Positions 1 through 8,564 of a stretch of DNA of 58,967 nt are shown in pieces. The stretch covers positions 1-58,967 of the forward strand of contig JAJFFJ010000052.1 in NCBI GenBank assembly GCA_021776685.1. The letters are read 5' to 3'. The stretch is from Alphaproteobacteria bacterium (GTDB lineage: Bacteria; Pseudomonadota; Alphaproteobacteria; Bin65). The notes beneath the pieces were generated by a model, which made no database searches, was not told the origin of the DNA, and saw only the letters and a list, made by a program, of their open reading frames with translations. Each line of letters begins with the position of its first letter. The first letter of the stretch is position 1. The position numbers were made by a program, and so were the translations under genes.

Positions 1-39
1 CGGGCGGCGCTAAGTCTCACGGACAGCACAGGCACATTG

Positions 40-1251
40 ATGACGACTACCCTGATCACCAATATTGGCGAGGCCTTTACCGGCGATATCGATGCTCCGA
101 CCGCGAACATCACGTCCCTGCTGGTAGACGGCGAAAAGATCGCCCGCCTCGACCCTCCCGCAGACACCTCCGCCGACATGGTGATCGACGCAAAGGGCAG
201 CGCGGTGATGCCGGGCATCGTCGATGGCCACGTCCATCCGGTTTTCGGAGAGTGGACACCGACCCAGAACACCCAAGGCTGGGTCCGCAATTATCTGCAT
301 GGCGGCAGCACCACCATGGTTTCCGCCGGCGAGCTGCATGTACCGGGTTTGGACTACAACAACCTGACCGCCGACCTGATGACCAATCTGGCGCTGGTCA
401 CCCGCGCCACCACGGGCCGCACCCGGTGGAGCGGCGTCAAACTGCATGCCGGTACGGTACTGATGGTGCCGGGCATGACGGAGGCGCATTTCGACCAGCT
501 GGCAGACGCCGGGTCGATCCTCGCGAAATTCCTGTTCTATCCGCTCGAAGCGGCGAACAAAGAGGAGGCGCAGCGCTACGTCGCCTGGTGCCACGACCGC
601 GGCCTGAGGGTGAAGGTGCATACCGGCGGCGTTTCCCGCTCCGGCGCCAATGCGGTCTGCGGATTTGAAACCCTGTCCTGGCTGCAGCCGGATGTGGCGG
701 CCCATGTGTCCGGCGGACCGATCCCTATGAGCGATGATGATCTGGACAACCTGGTGGACGAGACCACCTTTGCGCTCGAGTTGTGTTCGTCCGGCAGCTA
801 TCGCTCCTTCATCCGCGTGGTGGAACGGCTGGCAGAAGCAGGGCGATTGGATCGTCTGACGCTTGGCACGGATACGCCGGGCGGCACCGGCGTGCTGGCC
901 CGCGGCATGCTGCGCAACATGCTGTTCCTGTCATCGGTCTGCGGGCTGACCGCCGGACAGGCAATTGCCGTCGGTACGGGAAATACGGCGGCGGCCCATG
1001 GGCTGGACGTAGGTTTCCTCCGCGAAGGCAGCCCGGCGGACATTGTCGTCGCCGGACGCATTGACGGTTCCGCAGGTTCCACTGTCGCAGAGGCCATCGA
1101 GCATGGGGACCTGCCTGGCATTTCCACGGTGATGATCGACGGCAAGGTGGTGGTCAAAGGCCGCAGCGAGCAAACCCCGCCGCCCGCTGTGCGTGCTGAC
1201 ATGAGCGTGGAAGACTGGAACGCTTTCGGCGGCTGTCCCTTCTGCGGCTAG
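40..1251 (+). CDS. Enamidase-like metal-dependent amidohydrolase
   Basis: This 403-residue protein is an amidohydrolase-superfamily enzyme. Metal-ligand candidates are visible in order: GHVHP (H64, H66), KVHTGG (H194), AHVSGG (H222) and LGTDTPGG (D278). The sequence and the C-terminal PGISTVMIDG segment closely recall the Eubacterium barkeri enamidase of nicotinate breakdown, which opens the 6-oxo-tetrahydronicotinate ring to 2-formylglutarate. The assignment is from memory of that family; the true substrate is not proven. ATG at 40 is preferred over the adjacent TTG at 37, but the frame is open to the window edge, so an upstream start is possible. Its stop shares a CTAG palindrome with the stop of the convergent amidase. 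The neighbouring amidase and deacetylase suggest breakdown of a cyclic amide or N-heterocycle (inference). Confidence 0.8.
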   Translation: MTTTLITNIGEAFTGDIDAPTANITSLLVDGEKIARLDPPADTSADMVIDAKGSAVMPGIVDGHVHPVFGEWTPTQNTQGWVRNYLHGGSTTMVSAGELHVPGLDYNNLTADLMTNLALVTRATTGRTRWSGVKLHAGTVLMVPGMTEAHFDQLADAGSILAKFLFYPLEAANKEEAQRYVAWCHDRGLRVKVHTGGVSRSGANAVCGFETLSWLQPDVAAHVSGGPIPMSDDDLDNLVDETTFALELCSSGSYRSFIRVVERLAEAGRLDRLTLGTDTPGGTGVLARGMLRNMLFLSSVCGLTAGQAIAVGTGNTAAAHGLDVGFLREGSPADIVVAGRIDGSAGSTVAEAIEHGDLPGISTVMIDGKVVVKGRSEQTPPPAVRADMSVEDWNAFGGCPFCG

Positions 1252-2678
1252 GCCAGGGCACCAATGTCGGGAACGGCCCGGGCACAGACCGGGTCGTTCG
1301 CAAACACCAGCTCCAACGCATGGGCGATCCGCAGCAGTTGGGCATCGCCGTTGCGGGGACCAACGATCTGCAGGCCGAAGGGCAGTCCCCGGTCGTCAAC
1401 GCCACACGGGATCGAAATACACGGGTGGCCCATCAGCGTGATCGAGTAGGTGAGGGCCACATAGTCGAAATAGCCCTCCACCCTGCGGCCATCCACTTCC
1501 GCCGGGAACATCTGCTCCTTGGGCCAGGGGTAGACACCCATGGTCGGGCAGATCATCACATCGATATCCGCGAAATAGTCCTGAAACCCGCGGAAAAGGT
1601 GGGTCTGGTGGGCGAATGCCCACCCCGCATCGTCAATTGAAAAGCGCCGTGCTTTTTCCAGATTGCCGGTCACCAGGGGCCCGAAACGACCGGGCTGCTC
1701 TGCATCCCGCTCAGCGTAGGTGCCGATAAACAGCACGCCGCGGATGATATCGTAAGCCCGGTCGAGCCCCTCGAAATCAGGATCAGTCCCGCGCGCATCT
1801 GCAAACAGCGGCGCTATGCGTTCCATTCGGTCGGCAAAGACATTGCGCAGCCCCGGCTCGATCGGTGAAAACCCCTGGTCGGCCGTAAATGTAACCCGCA
1901 CCCGCGACAGGTCTGCCGGCGTAACCGGCCCATCAAACGCCGGGTCGGGATGTCCGGCACAGGGATCCATGGTGGTCCGCGCCATCGCCCCCTGCAGCAG
2001 GAGCCATGTGTCCGCCACATCGCGCGCCATGGGTCCGGGCACGGAGAGCGGGATCGCGCCAACCGGCCGCAGGCTGGCGGGAACCACGCCGGCGCTCGGC
2101 CGAAAGCCAACCACGCCGTTGAACGATCCGGGGATCCTGAGGCTGCCCGCATTGTCGGTGCCCATGGCCAGCGGGAACATGCCGGTCGCAAGCCCTACGG
2201 CGGAGCCACCCGAAGAACCACCGCATGTCAGGGCGAGGTCCCATGGGCTTGGCGTCGCGCCGAATAGCGGATTGGTGGTGTTGCCGCCTGCGGACAGCTC
2301 CGGCAGGTTGGTTTTGCAGAAGACCGTGCCGCCGGCGCCCTTGATGTTGGCGACCGACTCTTCATCCGCTTCGGGCACATTGTCGGCCATCGCCGGCGAG
2401 CCCCAGGTGGTTCGGATGCCGCCCGTGGTGTAGTTGTCCTTGAGGGCTACCGGCAGGCCGTGAAGCGGCCCCAGTGCGCCACCGGCCATGACTGCCGCCT
2501 CTGCTTTCCCGGCAGCAACCCGTGCACCTTCCTCGTCAATCGTCACCACTGCGTTGAGGGTGCCGTTCAACTTTTCGATGCGGGTCAGACATGCGTCCAG
2601 CAGGTCGACGGGTGACAATGCCCTGGCGCCAATCAGACGGCGCTGTTCGACGGCAGTGAGATCTACGATATCGGCCAT
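1248..2678 (-). CDS. Amidase signature family hydrolase
   Basis: A 476-residue amidase-signature enzyme that would hydrolyse an amide bond in the cytoplasm. The Ser-cisSer-Lys triad is complete: K80 in GLPVALK, S155 in the GGSSGG loop and S179 in NAGSLRIP. The K-S-S spacings (75 and 24) equal those of GatA. The start is set at the ATG at 2678, four bases after the stop of the deacetylase gene, so the two are probably co-transcribed; a longer frame upstream overlaps that gene and is rejected. No gatB or gatC is nearby, so this is not the tRNA amidotransferase. Together with the enamidase-like gene it may process the amide product of a heterocycle pathway (inference). Confidence 0.85.
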   Translation of the reverse strand: MADIVDLTAVEQRRLIGARALSPVDLLDACLTRIEKLNGTLNAVVTIDEEGARVAAGKAEAAVMAGGALGPLHGLPVALKDNYTTGGIRTTWGSPAMADNVPEADEESVANIKGAGGTVFCKTNLPELSAGGNTTNPLFGATPSPWDLALTCGGSSGGSAVGLATGMFPLAMGTDNAGSLRIPGSFNGVVGFRPSAGVVPASLRPVGAIPLSVPGPMARDVADTWLLLQGAMARTTMDPCAGHPDPAFDGPVTPADLSRVRVTFTADQGFSPIEPGLRNVFADRMERIAPLFADARGTDPDFEGLDRAYDIIRGVLFIGTYAERDAEQPGRFGPLVTGNLEKARRFSIDDAGWAFAHQTHLFRGFQDYFADIDVMICPTMGVYPWPKEQMFPAEVDGRRVEGYFDYVALTYSITLMGHPCISIPCGVDDRGLPFGLQIVGPRNGDAQLLRIAHALELVFANDPVCARAVPDIGALA

Positions 2679-2682
2679 GAGA

Positions 2683-3546
2683 TCACGCCGATTCCCGATC
2701 GAGCGCCCATTGGGCGATCTCGCACTTTCGCGCAAACCAGACGCCGTCATGGGCGCGGGCATGGTCGATACACTGGCGGATTGCAGGAATCAGGGTTGGC
2801 CGCCCCGCCATGTGGCAGTGCAGGGTCATCTCGACCCATTTTGGCCTGCCCGCAACGCCTTCGGCATAAAGCTCATCGAAGGTTGGCTGGAAGCTGTGCC
2901 ACAGGATGTCAGGCGGATTGGTCGGGAAGATCCACTGGATCAGGTCGTTGGCCGGGATATTGACCCGGGGCATCGATACAATCGGCCCATTTTTGGTATC
3001 CGCCAGAAACGGCAGGTCATCGCTGGCGTCATCGCCATGCCAGAGATAGCCCTGGGATGTAAGGATATCGAAGGTGTTGCTTGACCCTGTACTGCCGGGG
3101 CTGACCCAGCCCACCGGCCGCACGCCCCCCGCATCGGTCAGGGCGGCAGTTACCCTGCGGATCTCCTCGATTTCGGCTTCGATATCGTCATCCTTCATCA
3201 GGATATCGTTGACCCAGCCATGGCCGACGACCTCATGGCCTGCGTCGGTAGCCGCGCGGATCACATGGGGATGGTCTTCCGCAGCCCGCCCGTTGGTGGA
3301 CATGCTGGCTTTCAGGCCATAGCCGTCAAGCAGGTCCAGAAGCCGCCAAACGCCCGCCTTCCAGCCATAGTCGGCGTAGGACAGGGAAAAATGATCCTTT
3401 TTTCCCGGTTCGCTGTAGTGGCTGTACTGGGATTTGTACTCGAACGACTCAAACGCCAGGCCAATCGACATGGCGATACGCGCACCGTCGGGCCATGCCC
3501 AATCGCGGGGTCCGTGGCGGCTTGCGCCGGCGGCACTCTTGTTCAT
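2683..3546 (-). CDS. Polysaccharide deacetylase family protein (PuuE-like)
   Basis: A 287-residue NodB-type (polysaccharide deacetylase) protein without a signal peptide, so probably cytoplasmic. It resembles the allantoinase PuuE branch, which acts on cyclic ureides rather than glycans. Visible features are an N-terminal PDGARIAMSIGLAFE segment, a GHEVVGHGW motif in the middle and a late WVEMTLHCHMAGRP segment, typical of this branch. A strong GGGGGA Shine-Dalgarno precedes the ATG at 3546. It is the first gene of a two-gene leftward operon with the amidase. A ring-opening amide hydrolase role fits the context but is inferred; a formamidase-like or deacetylase role is equally possible. Confidence 0.75.
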   Translation of the reverse strand: MNKSAAGASRHGPRDWAWPDGARIAMSIGLAFESFEYKSQYSHYSEPGKKDHFSLSYADYGWKAGVWRLLDLLDGYGLKASMSTNGRAAEDHPHVIRAATDAGHEVVGHGWVNDILMKDDDIEAEIEEIRRVTAALTDAGGVRPVGWVSPGSTGSSNTFDILTSQGYLWHGDDASDDLPFLADTKNGPIVSMPRVNIPANDLIQWIFPTNPPDILWHSFQPTFDELYAEGVAGRPKWVEMTLHCHMAGRPTLIPAIRQCIDHARAHDGVWFARKCEIAQWALDRESA

Positions 3547-3712
3547 TTTTCTGTCCCCCGGCTATTTCGGCATCATTGCGTGGCGTGGCGGCCAGCATGG
3601 CACACTACCACGCGCAATGCCGCCCGACCCACAGCAACCCATGGAAGATGAACAGCGAGCCCGTTGTGGAATCCGCCGAGAGACAGCCGCCGAACGCTGG
3701 ATTGGCGCGGGC

Positions 3713-5110
3713 CTACGCCAATTTGACCAGATCCTGCGGCATCTCCACGCCATCCACCTGCCGGCCGGACAGCAGCGTTTCGTGGCCATCTGGCGCGAAT
3801 CCCTGAGCCTTCGCGACGTCGAAGGTTTCCTGAGTGGTCAGCAGCCGGCTTTTTTCCGTTCGGTTGTGCTTTTCCAGCTTGGCGGTCAGGTTAACCGGGT
3901 CGCCGATGACGGTGTATTCCAGCCGGCTTTTGTCACCGACGGCGCCGAAAATCACGGGCCCCGCGGCCACGGCGGCGCCCACCTGAATGTCCGGCAACCC
4001 CTGTGCCCGCTTGGCCGCGCCCCAGGCAGCTGCGGCAGCAAGGCAGGCCTGCGCCGCACGAAGCGCATCCGCTGCGCCGGTCTCGCTTGGCCGAGACGCA
4101 CCGAAGGTAGCGAGGATGCCATCACCCAGGAATTTGTCCACGGTGCCGCCATGGCCCTGGATCACAGGCACCAGGGTCGCCTGATATTCCGCGAGCAAGC
4201 CCATGGCCGCGGCCGGCGCCATTGCCTGGGCCAATGGCGTAAAGCTGCGGATATCCGTCATCAGGATCGCCGCCTGCCGCACTTCGCCGTCACCGGCCTG
4301 AATAGGATTGTCCGACCGGGTGATCTGCGCCGCTACCTCAGGCGCAAAAAAGCGGGAGAGGCCTTCCGCCGCCGCATGGTCTGTCGCGCCACCCACCAGC
4401 ACGTTGCGGCCGCGGTACAGCGCCAGCGCCAGAATGCCGGTGACCGTGAGGATCGAGATGATCTTGTCGAACTCCGCGCCCAGCAAAACCGAGTTGGACG
4501 TCAGATAGGTCACATAGTTGCGCGTGATGGTCATGGCGCCGCCGGTGGACCAGATCGCATAAACCAGCAGCGCAACCCAGCCGAGCGCCGCGGTCAGACC
4601 GGCGGCCACCACATAGCGCGCCTCGAAGCGGAGCGCCCGGATGGCGATGAAGATGAACACATAGAGAAGCGTGGGTGCCTTCAAATAGAAGGGCGCGGGC
4701 TGCTGGTATTCCAGATGGAAGCTCCAGATCAGCGTCATCAGCAACGCCATGTCCGCCACAATCGACAGATACAAAAACCAGGCCGGCAGGCGGATTCGGT
4801 AGGACAGCCACAGGCGCATTACGGTGAAGAGCGCATAGAGCGTCAGCGCCCAGAAAGCCGTGCGTTCGAAGATGGACACCGGCAGCAGGTTGGGCGCCAT
4901 CAGGAACAGCACCAGGAATGCGCCGACCAGGGTCAGTTGCACCCAGCCGATCAGCCGCTCGCTCTCGTTCTGCTGTGCGGCAATCGCAGCGGCGACGATG
5001 CGCGGCGCAACGGCGTCCGTGTCACGCCGCAGGCGCAGGCGCGCCAGCCCACGAGCGACGAGGCCTGGAGCGGGGTTTCCCGATTGCTGCATGTTTTCAG
5101 GGATGGTCAT
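3713..5110 (-). CDS. Membrane-anchored class III adenylate/guanylate cyclase
   Basis: A 465-residue protein with about six transmembrane segments (roughly residues 53-72, 84-102, 110-130, 143-160, 167-187 and 216-232) followed by a cytoplasmic class III cyclase domain from about residue 275. The metal-binding aspartates are visible in LMTDIRSF (D286) and FLGDG (D330). K326, next to the second motif, is the usual adenine-specifying lysine, and YTVIGDPVN follows in the right place, so the domain appears active and would make cAMP. The membrane part lacks a recognisable sensor fold, so the stimulus is unknown. It is flanked by 166 and 112 non-coding bases and is likely its own transcription unit. 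Confidence 0.9.
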   Translation of the reverse strand: MTIPENMQQSGNPAPGLVARGLARLRLRRDTDAVAPRIVAAAIAAQQNESERLIGWVQLTLVGAFLVLFLMAPNLLPVSIFERTAFWALTLYALFTVMRLWLSYRIRLPAWFLYLSIVADMALLMTLIWSFHLEYQQPAPFYLKAPTLLYVFIFIAIRALRFEARYVVAAGLTAALGWVALLVYAIWSTGGAMTITRNYVTYLTSNSVLLGAEFDKIISILTVTGILALALYRGRNVLVGGATDHAAAEGLSRFFAPEVAAQITRSDNPIQAGDGEVRQAAILMTDIRSFTPLAQAMAPAAAMGLLAEYQATLVPVIQGHGGTVDKFLGDGILATFGASRPSETGAADALRAAQACLAAAAAWGAAKRAQGLPDIQVGAAVAAGPVIFGAVGDKSRLEYTVIGDPVNLTAKLEKHNRTEKSRLLTTQETFDVAKAQGFAPDGHETLLSGRQVDGVEMPQDLVKLA

Positions 5111-5222
5111 ACCCCCTTAGATCGTCACGGCGACGGCCCACGCCAGTTCCAACGCTGTCACGTAACTTCAATTGGCTGTGACGCCAGCGTGTCCAACGGA
5201 ATTGATCAAGGCTTGCTGGCCA

Positions 5223-6086
5223 TCACGGCCGGAGGATAAGTCCCTCGCGCGCCACCACCGATGCGCCGCGGACCCGCCGTACGCTGTCAGAGATCTGGTC
5301 CATCATATTGTCCGTATGCTCGGGCGCATGATGGAACACCACATAATTCGCAACGCCTGCGGCATCCGCCAGCCGTGCACCCTGTTGCCAGGTGGAGTGG
5401 CCCCAGCCGCGATGGTCAGGATATTCGTCGTCGGTATAGGTCGCGTCATAGATAAAGATATCGCAGCCGTCGATCAGCTCCAGGATAGCCTCGTCCAGCC
5501 GGCCCTCAACATGCTCTGTATCGGTCACATAGCAGACCGAGCGGCCGCCATATTCCACACGATAGCCGGTCGCGCCATTGGGATGATTGAGCGGTGCGGT
5601 GCGCACCTTCACATGATTGCCCAGCTTGATGGTATGCCCGACATCAAAATCGTGAAAGGACAGGTCCGCCTCGAGCGCTTCAAGCGGTATTGGAAACAGG
5701 GGCGGCTGCATGGTCCGCTCGACCACTTCTTTCAATGTCATGCCCTGTTGCAACAAATGCCCTGCGCCCATGCGAATGGTGTTGCCGGGCTTGAACATGG
5801 GCAAGAAGAAAGGCAATCCTGCCACATGGTCCAGATGGGTATGGGTCAGGAGGATCTCGGCCTTGATCGGCCCATTTTTTTCAAGCACGGCGCCCAGCGG
5901 GCGCAAGCCGGTGCCGGCATCCAGCACGATCAACCGCTTGCCGCAACGCACCTCAATGCATGACGTGTTGCCGCCATAGCGCATGTATTCGGGGCCGGGG
6001 CAGGCAATGGTGCCGCGCACCCCCCAAAATCGAATATGAAAATCCGCGTCTTCGCGCGCGCTTTCTGCGCCCGTCATGCCGGTCAC
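5223..6086 (-). CDS. MBL-fold metallo-hydrolase
   Basis: A 287-residue metallo-beta-lactamase-fold protein. The dinuclear zinc motif is THTHLDH (H82, H84, D86, H87). Later ligand candidates are in the NHPNG, VTDTEH and VFHHAPEH segments. The N-terminal FWGVRGTIACPG stretch is typical of a family of stand-alone MBL hydrolases of uncertain substrate, sometimes next to cyclase or signalling genes, as here. A GGAG motif eight bases before the ATG supports the start at 6086. A phosphodiesterase activity is possible, since some members act on cyclic nucleotides or RNA, but no class II phosphodiesterase signature is obvious. Confidence 0.85.
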   Translation of the reverse strand: MTGMTGAESAREDADFHIRFWGVRGTIACPGPEYMRYGGNTSCIEVRCGKRLIVLDAGTGLRPLGAVLEKNGPIKAEILLTHTHLDHVAGLPFFLPMFKPGNTIRMGAGHLLQQGMTLKEVVERTMQPPLFPIPLEALEADLSFHDFDVGHTIKLGNHVKVRTAPLNHPNGATGYRVEYGGRSVCYVTDTEHVEGRLDEAILELIDGCDIFIYDATYTDDEYPDHRGWGHSTWQQGARLADAAGVANYVVFHHAPEHTDNMMDQISDSVRRVRGASVVAREGLILRP

Positions 6087-6217
6087 TCCAAACGTGGATC
6101 AGCCCCGCGGATAAGCTTTTCCCGCGCGTTCTGTGGCGCGCTGCCCCCTATACATGGCATCCCGCCCCCCATCGGTTCAAGGGCCGGCCGTGATATTTTT
6201 GCAGGAAGAGAATACGC

Positions 6218-6916
6218 CTAAGGCGCCAGGCGATAGCCACCCGGCTCGGTCACAAGCAGTTCCGCGTTGCTGGGATTTGCCTCGATCTTCTGGCGCAGCC
6301 GATAAACGTGGGTTTCCAGGGTATGAGTGGTGACCCCGGCGTTGTAGCCCCAGACCTCGTTCAACAGCGTATCGCGACTGACCACTTCGCCGCTGGCCCG
6401 CAGCAGGAACTTCAGGATTGCGGTCTCTTTTTCGGTCAGCCTGATCTTGCCACCGTCGTCGCCTTGCAACAGCATCTTGTTGCCAGGCTGGAAGGTGTAA
6501 GGGCCGATGGTGAAAACCGCGTCCTCGCTGGATTCGTGCTGACGAATATGCGCGCGCAGGCGCGCCAGCAGCACACCCAGCCGGAAGGGCTTTGTGATAT
6601 AGTCGTTCGCGCCTGAATCGAGCCCCAGGATCGTGTCAGCATCGGTGTCAGCACCAGTCAGCATGATGATTGGCGCCTTTACGCCGGTGCGGCGCATGAC
6701 CCGGCACAATTCGCGGCCATCCATGTCCGGCAGGCCCACATCCAGCAGGATGGCGTCAAAGCGTTCGTCCTTGCAGACCACCAGCGCCGCCGCGGCGTCG
6801 CTCGCCTCGTTGGTCTCAAATTCTTCGTGCAGGCGCAACTGCTCGACCAGCGACGTACGCAGGTCGTCGTCATCATCCACTAGCAAGATCCGCTTGCCGG
6901 CTCGTGAAGTGCTCAC
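6218..6916 (-). CDS. OmpR/PhoB-family response regulator
   Basis: A 232-residue two-domain transcription factor. The receiver domain has the acidic cluster VDDDDD at residues 13-18, the phospho-acceptor D59 in ILLDVGLPDMDG and the conserved K109 in ITKPF. The C-terminal winged-helix DNA-binding domain runs from about residue 130, with LTEKETAILKFLL and the recognition-helix region THTLETHVYRLRQKIE. I chose the GTG at 6916 because it follows an AGGGG ribosome site and gives the family's usual N-terminus; the longer frame upstream lacks support. No histidine kinase lies beside it, so it appears to be an orphan regulator. Confidence 0.88.
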   Translation of the reverse strand: MSTSRAGKRILLVDDDDDLRTSLVEQLRLHEEFETNEASDAAAALVVCKDERFDAILLDVGLPDMDGRELCRVMRRTGVKAPIIMLTGADTDADTILGLDSGANDYITKPFRLGVLLARLRAHIRQHESSEDAVFTIGPYTFQPGNKMLLQGDDGGKIRLTEKETAILKFLLRASGEVVSRDTLLNEVWGYNAGVTTHTLETHVYRLRQKIEANPSNAELLVTEPGGYRLAP

Positions 6917-7041
6917 TGTGGCAGACCCCTGTTGAAATGCCTTCTGGCGGATATACGCCGTCTTGGCTGCGCTACAAGGAAACGTTTCACGATTGGGCCC
7001 CTCAATCAACCGCCGCTCGCGGTGGTTTTACCAGTTCGTCC

Positions 7042-7070
7042 CCAGCTGGCTCGAGCCGGGGGCCAGCTGG
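7042..7070 (-). repeat. Inverted repeat just after yggS
   Basis: Nine-base arms CCAGCTGGC (7042-7050) and GCCAGCTGG (7062-7070) enclose an 11-base loop, three bases beyond the yggS stop. There is no T-run on the leftward strand, so it is not a textbook intrinsic terminator. It may stabilise the 3' end of the yggS transcript (inference). Confidence 0.5.
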
Positions 7071-7072
7071 CA

Positions 7073-7753
7073 CTATGTATTGCGGGGACCAAAAATCGCC
7101 GTTCCCACACGTACATGGGTGGCGCCCAGGCGGATGGCGGTCTCGAAATCGCCACTCATACCCATCGACAGACCAGGGACAGCCACGTCGGCCGCCAGTT
7201 TGGCGAGGAAGGCGAAATGGGGTGCAGGCTCATCTTCCACGGGCGGAATACAGGTCAGCCCCGCAATGTCCAACCCGTGTTGATCCCGACATGCCGCCAC
7301 CAACGCCGCCGTATCCTCCGGCAGGACCCCGCCTTTCTGTGGCTCCTTGCCCGTATTTACCTGAACAAAGCAAGGCAGGGTGCGTCCCGCCTTTGCCATC
7401 TCTGCCGCCAGCCGCTGCGCCAGTTTGGGCCGATCTACGGTATGGATCACGTCGAACAGCGCGACAGCATCCGCAGTTTTGTTGGTTTGCAGGCTGCCAA
7501 TGAGATGTAGCGTGACGTCTGGCCACGCGGCCTTCAGGGCAGGCCATTTGCCCTGAGCTTCCTGAATCCGGTTCTCGCCAAAATGCCGCTGACCTGTAGC
7601 AAGGACCGGCTCAATCGTTGCCGCGTTATGGGTCTTGCTGACCGCGATCAGGGTAACCTCCGCCGGATCACGCGCAGCGTCTTTGGCCGCGGCCGTCATC
7701 TTCGCGGTGACATGTGCCAGCCTGTCCTCAGCGGTCGTTGCTTCGACGGTCAT
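7073..7753 (-). CDS. yggS: YggS-family PLP-binding protein (PLPHP)
   Basis: A 226-residue single-domain PLP protein of the alanine-racemase-like TIM-barrel fold. The PLP lysine is K40 in TLIAVSK. The HFGENRIQEAQGKW segment, the LHLIGSLQTNK segment, LSMGMSGDFETAIRLGATHVRVGTAIFG near the C-terminus and the overall length are all typical. The family buffers and delivers pyridoxal phosphate in the cytoplasm and has no established catalytic reaction. It is divergent from the DUF3576 lipoprotein gene with a 206-base shared upstream region, and may be co-transcribed with the downstream response regulator across a 156-base gap. Confidence 0.93.
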   Translation of the reverse strand: MTVEATTAEDRLAHVTAKMTAAAKDAARDPAEVTLIAVSKTHNAATIEPVLATGQRHFGENRIQEAQGKWPALKAAWPDVTLHLIGSLQTNKTADAVALFDVIHTVDRPKLAQRLAAEMAKAGRTLPCFVQVNTGKEPQKGGVLPEDTAALVAACRDQHGLDIAGLTCIPPVEDEPAPHFAFLAKLAADVAVPGLSMGMSGDFETAIRLGATHVRVGTAIFGPRNT

Positions 7754-7959
7754 CGGCCTCTCAATTCATCCCGGATTATCCGCCGACGGTGACTTTGGCG
7801 TCCGGATCCGGCAGTTCACCGGCGTCGGAACGCCGCACGATTACGGCAATTTCGGCGCGCCAATCCGCCTTTGCGCGCCCCATATGTATGCTATATAGCG
7901 GGCCGCCTCACCTTGATCGATACGTTTGATCGCCCCATCCGGAATTTTGGAGAACAAAG

Positions 7960-8499
7960 ATGTCCGTTGGCCAACACCGCCTGAGTTTTCGCCTGGCGCC
8001 GGCCCTCGCCGCCACCCTTGCGGTGCTGGCCGTGGGTGCGTGCAGCAGCAGCGGTCAGAAAGGCCCGGGTGCTGGCACCGTCAGCGAGCCGGGTGGGCCG
8101 AGAGCCACGGAATCCAAGCTTCCGGTCGGCGTGCGCCGAACTTATGCGAAAGGCGGCACCACCGGCGGCCGGGCGCGCGTGAATGTCAACCAGTTCGCCT
8201 GGCAGGCTTCTTTGGACGCCATCGCGTTCATGCCAATCAAGACCAGTGACCCCTATGGCGGGCTGATCGCCACGGACTGGTACCGTCCCACCACCTCGCC
8301 AAAGGAACGGCTTCGCGTCAACATTCTGGTTGGCGGGCCTCAGCTGTCATCCGATGTGGTGCGGGTCACGGTTTTCAAGCAAATCCAGGGGCCACGCGGC
8401 GCGTGGAAACCAATCAAGGTCAACCCGCGGACGGCGACTGATCTTGAAAATGTAATTCTCAGCCGCGCCCGTCAGGCACGCCTGGGTGCGAACCGGTAG
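7960..8499 (+). CDS. DUF3576 lipoprotein
   Basis: A 179-residue predicted lipoprotein. The N-terminus has a positive stretch, a hydrophobic core and a lipobox LAVGAC with C28 as lipidation site. The mature part matches the alphaproteobacterial DUF3576 family as I recall it, including VNVNQFAWQASLDAIAFMP and a Tyr/Trp/Pro-rich centre. Its molecular role is unknown; the outer membrane is the likely location. A GGAGA motif precedes the ATG. It sits 65 bases before leuS, and the DUF3576-leuS-lptE-holA order is common in this class, which links it loosely to envelope assembly genes. Confidence 0.88.
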   Translation: MSVGQHRLSFRLAPALAATLAVLAVGACSSSGQKGPGAGTVSEPGGPRATESKLPVGVRRTYAKGGTTGGRARVNVNQFAWQASLDAIAFMPIKTSDPYGGLIATDWYRPTTSPKERLRVNILVGGPQLSSDVVRVTVFKQIQGPRGAWKPIKVNPRTATDLENVILSRARQARLGANR

Positions 8500-8564
8500 C
8501 CTGACCCGGCGCCACCTCCCAACGAATTTCCAACGCGCCCGTTAGTGGCGCGGGTACAGGGATC

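Noticed and set aside
3434-5239. 601-codon frame opposite the adenylate cyclase
   Set aside because: Arg/His/Gln-rich translation typical of shadow frames; cyclase on the other strand is certain.
6100-6200. GGTTCAAG tRNA T-loop-like sequence
   Set aside because: No matching acceptor, D or anticodon stems around it, so it is not a tRNA gene.
6975-6995. GTTTCACG half parS
   Set aside because: Only one half of the palindrome is present; ParB binding is unlikely.
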